In this document: positions 1-4,983 of the stretch, piece by piece
Layout of the letters: each line of letters opens with the position of its first letter
Position numbering within the stretch: the stretch's first letter is position 1
Assembly (NCBI GenBank): GCA_964444885.1
Contig: CAYUIZ010000139.1
Coordinates: forward strand, 1 to 6,779
Source of the DNA: CAYRGQ01 sp964444885
GTDB lineage: Bacteria > Bacteroidota > Bacteroidia > Sphingobacteriales > Sphingobacteriaceae
Length of the DNA: 6,779 nucleotides
Direction of reading: 5' to 3'
Translations under genes and position numbers: made by a program
Notes under the pieces: generated by a model
Seen by the model: the letters and a program-made list of their open reading frames with translations, nothing else
What the model was told of the DNA's origin: nothing
Database searches by the model: none

Positions 1-80
1 GCCCAAAAATCGACCAATACGGGTTTGTCTGATTGCAATACAACTTCGTCGAAGTTGCTGTCTGTGATTTCTACTGCCAT
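1..80 (-). CDS. trxA: Thioredoxin, N-terminal fragment (cut by window edge)
   Basis: Read on the minus strand from base 80, the first 26 codons begin MAVEITDSNF, continue through DEVVLQSDKP and end VLVDFW plus the first two bases of an Ala codon. This is the classic start of a thioredoxin: the first strand and helix, then the VDFWA segment that leads into the WCGPC redox motif. That motif would fall just outside the window, so the catalytic cysteines are not seen. Thioredoxins are small (about 100 residue) cytoplasmic dithiol reductants for ribonucleotide reductase, peroxiredoxins and other enzymes. A second in-frame ATG lies 9 bases upstream (87-89) with a TAA directly before it. I prefer base 80 because MAVEIT fits the usual family start. 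The gene lies 164 bases downstream of the dnaE stop on the same strand, so it may be co-transcribed or have its own promoter in the spacer. Confidence 0.9.
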   Translation of the reverse strand, partial: MAVEITDSNFDEVVLQSDKPVLVDFW

Positions 81-98
81 AACATTCATTTAAAAGCG

Positions 99-123
99 GA
101 GCGCAACCTGCAGGTGAGCACTC
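99..123 (-). promoter_or_regulatory. Possible hairpin in the trxA leader
   Basis: On the minus strand the arms GAGTGCTCACC and GGTTGCGCTC flank a TGCA loop. They pair over 9 bp, including one G-U pair, around a small internal loop. The core ACCTGCAGGT (106-115) is a perfect DNA palindrome. Three bases after the hairpin comes a TTTT run (95-92), and the trxA start codon at 80 follows. It could be a weak attenuator, a leader structure or a protein-binding palindrome. The T run is too short for a confident terminator call. Confidence 0.25.
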
Positions 124-193
124 CTATCGTTTTTGATATTAGAAGTTTCTTGATGTGGTGCCCAAATCCGGCAACGGCAAGGGAACCACCACG

Positions 194-220
194 TAAAGAT
201 ACAGTCAAATTCATTGCCAA
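194..220 (-). promoter_or_regulatory. Weak candidate trxA promoter in the dnaE-trxA spacer
   Basis: On the minus strand TATCTTTA (201-194) matches the Bacteroidota -7 consensus TAnnTTTG at all but the last base. A TTG (220-218) lies 16 bases upstream, slightly closer than the usual 17-23. If used, transcription would begin roughly 100 bases before trxA and pass through the 99-123 hairpin. A second partial match, TGAATTTG (213-206), has no upstream TTG at a good distance. Read-through from dnaE is an equally good explanation for trxA expression. Confidence 0.2.
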
Positions 221-244
221 GCTAAAAAAACCGACATTCTGACA

Positions 245-3200
245 TTAATTTAACTTGTATTTCAGCCCTTCTATGGCCAGCAAGGAAGTCATAAAGTCAT
301 TGTTGGGGTCGATTTTGATTCCCTTGGACGGCATTTCCAAGCTTATTTTCTCTTCGTGGTCCAAAACCAGGAAGCGCAACTGGCAGTTTCGGTTCGCTTC
401 GTGTGTGCCATTGGCGGCGATGATGCTCGACAGCTTGGAAACCTTCTCTTCGTCCAGTTGGTGCAAAGGAAGCTGAATCGTGATGCTTTTGGCCAGCTTT
501 TCACGCAGTTCGGACAGCAGCTGCACGTTCTTGATCTCGAATCCCCAATTTTCGGGCTGGCGGTAGCGTTCTTGCACCATGCCCCGCAACTGGAGGAAGT
601 AACCCTCCTGGAGATAGCCTTTGTGCTTGATATACTCATCGCTGAATATGGCAATCTCGTACGAGTCGCTATAATCCTCAAACATGAACACACCAAACGG
701 CCTGCCGGATTTCGTCATGCGGTGGGAAACCGAGGTGACCATGCCGCCAATGACAAGTTCGCGGTTTTTGATTTGCTGAAAGGCTTGCCGGGTCTCCTCG
801 TCCACCTCGGCAGCTTTGGCCCGGTCGATGACGTGCAAGATACTAACGGGATGCTTGCAAAAGTGGCTGATCTCAAACTTGTAGCTGTCCAGCGGATGGC
901 TGGTTAGGTATATCCCGATGACGTCTTTTTCGTACTTGAGCTTCTCGATGAGGCCCCATTCGCTGCAGGCCGGGAGGGCGGGCTCGGGCATTTCCACTTC
1001 GCTGCTGCCACCAAAAAGGCTGACCTGCGCTGAATTTTCGTTGTCCTTGTACTTCGTGCCGTAGCGGACGGCTTTTTCCAGGGTCGTGATGTTGTCACCG
1101 TCGTCGTGGAAGTACTGGGCGCGGTGCGTGCCCGCAAAGCAGTCGAAACCGCCGGCGTAAACCAGACTTTCCAGGGCACGCTTGTTGGCCGCGCGCAGGT
1201 CGATCTTCTTCGCCAAGTCAAACACGGACACGTAGGGGCCGTCCTTCCGGTTTTCGATAATCGTTTCCACCGCACCGGCACCCACGCCCTTGACCGCGCC
1301 CATACCAAAACGGATGGCGTATTGTTCGTTAACGGTAAACTTGTGGAAGGACTCGTTCACGTCGGGCCCGAGTACTTGCAAGCCCATGCGCCGACACTCC
1401 TCCATGAAGAAGGTGACCTGCTTGATGTCGTTCATGTTGTTAGACAGCACGGCAGCCATGTACTCGGCGGGGTAGTGCGCTTTTAGGTACGCCGTTTGGT
1501 ACGCCACCCACGCATAGCAGGTGGAGTGCGATTTGTTGAACGCGTAGCTGGCAAACGCTTCCCAGTCTTTCCATATTTTTTCCAGAATCTTGGGGTCGTG
1601 CCCTTTGGCGGCCGCTTGCTCGACAAATTTGGGCTTCATCTTGTCCAGCACGTCCTTTTGCTTCTTGCCCATGGCTTTCCGCAAGACGTCGGCCTCGCCT
1701 TTGGTGAAGTCAGCGAGCTTTTGCGATAGCAGCATGACCTGCTCCTGATACACGGTAATGCCGTAGGTTTCCTTGAGGTATTCCTCGCAAGCATCTAAGT
1801 CGTAGGTGATTGGCTCTATGCCGTGCTTCCGGTTAATGAAGCTTGGAATGTATTCCATTGGCCCCGGCCGGTACAAGGCGTTCATGGCGATTAAGTCCCC
1901 AAAAACGGTTGGCTTCAGGCTTTTCATGTGCTTCTGCATGCCCGACGACTCGTACTGGAAGATACCAATCGTCTCGCCGCGCTGGAAAAGTTCGTAGGTT
2001 TTCGTGTCGTCGATGGGGAAGTTGTCCGGGTCCAGTTCGATGCCGTGCCGGTGTTTCACGATCTTAACCGTGTCTTTAATCAGCGTTAGCGTTTTCAGCC
2101 CCAGGAAGTCCATCTTCAGGAGTCCGGCGCTTTCGACCACGGCGTTATCAAATTGGGTGACGTAGAGGTCGGAGTCTTTGGCTGTGGCAATGGGGACGAA
2201 ATTGGTGATGTCGTCCGGTGTGATGATGACGCCGCAGGCGTGTATGCCCGTGTTGCGCAGGGATCCTTCCAGTACTTTGGCCTGGCGCAGGGTTTCGGCT
2301 TCGATGCCGTTGCCTCCGGCAATGGACACCAGCTGTTTGACGTTTTCGTATTCATCACCGCGCAAAGCACTTTTCAGTCCTTTCTCGTCCATGCTGAAGA
2401 TCTTGTTGAGCTTCAGGTTGGGTACGAGTTTGGCTATTTTGTCCGCTTCGAACAGCGGTAGGTCGAGCACGCGCGCCGTATCCCGGATGGAGGATTTGGC
2501 CGCCATGGTGCCGTAGGTGATAATCTGCGCCACTTGGTTTTCGCCATACTTGCGGATGACGTAGTCCATGACTTTGCTGCGTCCTTCGTCGTCAAAGTCG
2601 ATATCGATATCCGGCATGGATACCCGGTCCGGGTTGAGGAAACGCTCGAAAAGAAGGTCGTAGGCGATGGGGTCGATGTTGGTAATGCCTAAGCAATAGG
2701 CCACGGCAGAACCAGCCGCCGAACCGCGTCCCGGCCCGACGGAAACACCCATTTTACGCGCCTCGGCGATGAAGTCTTGGACGATGAGGAAATATCCGGG
2801 ATATCCGGTGTTTTCAATGGTTTGGAGTTCGAAATCCAAGCGATCGCTAATCTCCGGGCTGATGTCGTCGTACCGCCGTTTGGCACCTTCGTAGGTAAGG
2901 TGGCGCAGGTACTTGTTCTCCCCCCGCTTGCCGCCGTCAGCGGCGTCTTCGGGGACGATAAATTCCTCGGGAATCTCAAACTTGGGCAACAGCACATCGC
3001 GGTAGAGGGAGTACGGCTCGATTTTGTCGATGACCTCCTGGATGTTGAGAATGGCTTCGGGCAGGTCGGCAAAGAGCTGCTTCATGTCCTCGGCGGATTT
3101 GAAGTGGTACTCGTCATTGGGCAGGCCAAAGCGATAACCGCGGCCGCGGCCTTTGGGTGTCGACAGCTTTTCGCCGTCTTTCACGCACAGGAGGATGTCG

Positions 3201-4672
3201 TGGGCGTGGGCGTCTTTTTTGTTGACGTAGTAGGTGTTATTAGTGGCCACCGTCTTTACGCCATGTTTGGCGGCGAGTGCCACGAGGCTGTCATTGACGC
3301 GGTCCTCGTCTTCTTGGCCGTGGCGCATGAGTTCGATGTAGAAGTCGTCGCCAAATGTCGATTTCCACCACAGCAGGGCTTCTTCGGCCTGATTTTCGCC
3401 CACGTTGAGCAACTTGCTCGGGATTTCGCCGTAGAGGTTGCCCGAGAGGACGATAATGTCTTCTTTGTATTGTTTGATGATGCCGCGATCGATTCGGGGC
3501 ACGTAGTAAAAACCTTTGGAATAGGCGATGGACGACATCTTGGCCAAATTGTGGTACCCGCGCTTGTTCTTCGCGAGCAACACGATCTGATAACCGTTGT
3601 CTTTGCGGGTCCGGTCGGCATGGTCATCGCAGACATAAAATTCGCAGCCCACGATGGGCTTGACGAGGGTCTCCGTCGGTGATTGCCCTTGCTCGATCGC
3701 CGCTTTGTTTTTCGCTTCCGCTTTTTTGTTATGGTTGAACACGGCACTGACGAACTGGAAAGCGCCCATCATGTTGCCGTGGTCGGTGAGCGCCACAGCC
3801 GGCATGCGGTGTCGGACGGCGGCACTGACCAAGTCGTCGACGGCAATGGTGGATTGCAGTACCGAAAACTGGCTGTGGTTGTGCAGGTGTGCGAAGGCGG
3901 CGGACGCGAGCAGTTTTTTATTCGCATCCAGGGTCGCGCGTGATACTTCCTCGCCTTCGGGCTGCTGCTGTTCGCGAAGCTTTTCAGAAGCGGCCTTCAG
4001 GTTGGTATGCGTAAGGCCAATGGGCTGAATGGGCTGGGGATACCGTTGGCGAAACTCCGTGAAGTATCCCGTGTCCACTTGCAGCTCGTCGGCGGTAAAG
4101 GTGCCGCGTTTGATGAGCTCCAGAAAACAGCGCGTAGTCGCTTCCACGTCGGCGGTCGCGTTGTGTGCTTCAGAAAACGGTGTTCCGAACAGGTATTGAT
4201 GGAGCTCGGTGAGCGTGGGTAGCTTATAGCGTCCGCCCCGTCCGCCGGGTATCTGCACCATTTCGGCGGTTACCTCCGTACAGGTGTCCAGTACGGGAAG
4301 CGCGCTCAGCGGCGTGGCGATGCCGGCGCGCACGAACTCGCAACCCATGATGTTAATGTCGAACTTGATGTTCTGGCCTACCACGAACTGCGCTTGGCCG
4401 AGGGCGGTATTGAATTTTTCCAGCACTTCGTGCAGGGGTATTCCTTGCGCCATGGCGAGCGCTGTCGAGATTCCGTGTATACGCTCGGCGTCATAGGGAA
4501 TGTTGAAGCCTTCGGGCTTGACCAAGTAGTCTTGGTGTTCGATGAGGTTGCCTGCCCGGTCGTGCAGCTGCCAGGCAATTTGAATGCACCGGGGCCAGTT
4601 GTCCGTGTCAGTGATGGGGGCGTCCCAGTTCTTGGGAAGTCCAGTGGTCTCCGTGTCGAATATCAAATACAT
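245..4672 (-). CDS. dnaE: DNA polymerase III alpha subunit with fused N-terminal DEDDh proofreading exonuclease
   Basis: This is the replicative DNA polymerase, 1475 residues against about 1160 for E. coli DnaE; the excess is an N-terminal exonuclease plus linker. Residues 1-190 form a DnaQ/epsilon-like DEDDh domain with all five catalytic residues: D6 and E8 in FDTETTG, D105 in NIKFD, H170 and D175 in HNATAD. A charged linker (about 200-255) leads to the PHP domain (about 260-500, starting AHLHNHSQFS). The polymerase core follows: Gly-rich GPGRGSAAGS at 647-656, the Asp pair in PDIDIDF at 687-693, and the third Asp D855 in KMDFLGLKTLT. Next come YRPGP, GEADVLRKAMGKK and FNKSHS (fingers), and helix-hairpin-helix segments at about 1120-1178. 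A beta-clamp motif QVSLF sits at 1216-1220 and an OB fold at about 1305-1370. The start at 4672 is chosen because MYLIFDTETTG is the usual beginning of this exonuclease fold. No Shine-Dalgarno is seen. The frame is uninterrupted. Confidence 0.98.
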   Translation of the reverse strand: MYLIFDTETTGLPKNWDAPITDTDNWPRCIQIAWQLHDRAGNLIEHQDYLVKPEGFNIPYDAERIHGISTALAMAQGIPLHEVLEKFNTALGQAQFVVGQNIKFDINIMGCEFVRAGIATPLSALPVLDTCTEVTAEMVQIPGGRGGRYKLPTLTELHQYLFGTPFSEAHNATADVEATTRCFLELIKRGTFTADELQVDTGYFTEFRQRYPQPIQPIGLTHTNLKAASEKLREQQQPEGEEVSRATLDANKKLLASAAFAHLHNHSQFSVLQSTIAVDDLVSAAVRHRMPAVALTDHGNMMGAFQFVSAVFNHNKKAEAKNKAAIEQGQSPTETLVKPIVGCEFYVCDDHADRTRKDNGYQIVLLAKNKRGYHNLAKMSSIAYSKGFYYVPRIDRGIIKQYKEDIIVLSGNLYGEIPSKLLNVGENQAEEALLWWKSTFGDDFYIELMRHGQEDEDRVNDSLVALAAKHGVKTVATNNTYYVNKKDAHAHDILLCVKDGEKLSTPKGRGRGYRFGLPNDEYHFKSAEDMKQLFADLPEAILNIQEVIDKIEPYSLYRDVLLPKFEIPEEFIVPEDAADGGKRGENKYLRHLTYEGAKRRYDDISPEISDRLDFELQTIENTGYPGYFLIVQDFIAEARKMGVSVGPGRGSAAGSAVAYCLGITNIDPIAYDLLFERFLNPDRVSMPDIDIDFDDEGRSKVMDYVIRKYGENQVAQIITYGTMAAKSSIRDTARVLDLPLFEADKIAKLVPNLKLNKIFSMDEKGLKSALRGDEYENVKQLVSIAGGNGIEAETLRQAKVLEGSLRNTGIHACGVIITPDDITNFVPIATAKDSDLYVTQFDNAVVESAGLLKMDFLGLKTLTLIKDTVKIVKHRHGIELDPDNFPIDDTKTYELFQRGETIGIFQYESSGMQKHMKSLKPTVFGDLIAMNALYRPGPMEYIPSFINRKHGIEPITYDLDACEEYLKETYGITVYQEQVMLLSQKLADFTKGEADVLRKAMGKKQKDVLDKMKPKFVEQAAAKGHDPKILEKIWKDWEAFASYAFNKSHSTCYAWVAYQTAYLKAHYPAEYMAAVLSNNMNDIKQVTFFMEECRRMGLQVLGPDVNESFHKFTVNEQYAIRFGMGAVKGVGAGAVETIIENRKDGPYVSVFDLAKKIDLRAANKRALESLVYAGGFDCFAGTHRAQYFHDDGDNITTLEKAVRYGTKYKDNENSAQVSLFGGSSEVEMPEPALPACSEWGLIEKLKYEKDVIGIYLTSHPLDSYKFEISHFCKHPVSILHVIDRAKAAEVDEETRQAFQQIKNRELVIGGMVTSVSHRMTKSGRPFGVFMFEDYSDSYEIAIFSDEYIKHKGYLQEGYFLQLRGMVQERYRQPENWGFEIKNVQLLSELREKLAKSITIQLPLHQLDEEKVSKLSSIIAANGTHEANRNCQLRFLVLDHEEKISLEMPSKGIKIDPNNDFMTSLLAIEGLKYKLN

Positions 4673-4721
4673 GTGTCGTTCTAGCCTCGTTATTGGTGTT
4701 CTGAAAAAGGAAAAACAGACA

Positions 4722-4729
4722 CAAATCTA
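4722..4729 (-). promoter_or_regulatory. Candidate dnaE promoter -7 element
   Basis: On the minus strand the sequence is TAGATTTG, a perfect match to the Bacteroidota primary-sigma -7 consensus TAnnTTTG. It lies about 50 bases upstream of the dnaE start, giving a predicted leader of about 40-45 bases. A TTTG (4747-4744) is the nearest -33-like sequence, but only 14 bases separate it from the -7 element, which is short. This is the only perfect minus-strand match I find in the spacer. Confidence 0.5.
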
Positions 4730-4769
4730 CATAAAATCCGGGGCAAATGGGGCATGCTTCGGCAGTCGT

Positions 4770-4788
4770 TTGGCGGGGAACCGCCCAA
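4770..4788. repeat. Short inverted repeat with GGAA loop
   Basis: TTGGCGG and CCGCC(C)AA pair over 7 bp with one bulged C around a GGAA loop, which on plus-strand RNA would be a GNRA-type tetraloop. It lies upstream of both predicted transcription starts, so it is more likely to act as DNA (an operator-like inverted repeat) than as RNA, unless the purF-like gene has a second, earlier promoter. Chance occurrence in a GC-rich patch is possible. Confidence 0.35.
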
Positions 4789-4956
4789 TCAGTTGGCCAC
4801 AATGACTTTATGTTTTCCACAGGCATCCGAGGCGGGATATCACGCGGTATCATACGAAAAAATCATGGATTTTGGTTTGTTTTTTTAGGGTCATCCACCC
4901 GCGGCACCCGCTGTTTTGATAAACTTTTTAGTGGGCCGTTTTAGAATTAATTTTCG

Positions 4957-4964
4957 TAATTTTG
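4957..4964 (+). promoter_or_regulatory. Candidate purF-like promoter -7 element
   Basis: TAATTTTG is a perfect match to the Bacteroidota -7 consensus TAnnTTTG and ends 19 bases before the start codon. Transcription would begin around 4968-4972, giving a very short leader of about 12-16 bases. No TTG is found at the usual 17-23 base spacing upstream, so the -33 element is weak or absent. The leader lacks a Shine-Dalgarno sequence, as is common in Bacteroidota. Confidence 0.55.
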
Positions 4965-4983
4965 CTCGCTCAAACTCCTATTC

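Larger units (their letters stand above)
4673..4983. other. Divergent intergenic region between dnaE and the purF-like gene
   Basis: This 311-bp spacer separates two outward-facing genes and contains no convincing coding sequence. From left to right it holds a dnaE -7 element (4722-4729), a 7-bp hairpin (4770-4788), and two degenerate DnaA-box-like 9-mers in the same orientation 20 bp apart (4793-4801 and 4813-4821). It also holds TATCA repeated at a 10-bp step (4838-4842 and 4848-4852), a seven-T run (4880-4886), an imperfect 9-bp tandem repeat (4896-4913) and a purF-like -7 element (4957-4964). The stretch around 4850-4890 and after 4910 is clearly more AT-rich than the coding DNA. I see no riboswitch fold; the predicted leader of the plus-strand gene is too short to hold one. 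Confidence 0.75.

Noticed and set aside
87..89. Upstream ATG as the trxA start
   Set aside because: It is in frame, but would add only MNV before the MAVEIT segment that fits the usual thioredoxin start. The base-80 start is preferred, though the upstream one cannot be excluded.
33..242. 69-codon plus-strand frame at the left edge
   Set aside because: It runs antisense over the trxA start and the dnaE-trxA spacer, and its translation has no recognisable features. The minus-strand thioredoxin explains the conserved part.
224..244. Seven-T run on the minus strand just after the dnaE stop as an intrinsic terminator
   Set aside because: The bases before the T run (TGTCAGAATGTCGG) form a direct and not an inverted repeat, so there is no stem.
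2777..3682. 301-codon open frame on the plus strand inside dnaE
   Set aside because: It lies fully antisense to the well-conserved PHP/palm region of DnaE. Its sequence is a hydrophobic Val/Phe-rich translation typical of an antisense shadow, with no recognisable motif.
4608..4853. Small minus-strand frame overlapping the dnaE start, and plus-strand frames around 4584-4944
   Set aside because: They overlap the conserved DnaE N-terminus or the divergent promoters. Composition looks random, and no family pattern or start signal was found.
4880..4886. Seven-T run on the plus strand as a terminator
   Set aside because: No stable stem precedes it, and it lies between divergent promoters where no upstream plus-strand transcript is expected.
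4896..4913. Tandem 9-mer CACCCGCGG / CACCCGCTG
   Set aside because: Only two copies with one mismatch in a GC-rich patch. Too short to separate from chance or to call an operator or array.
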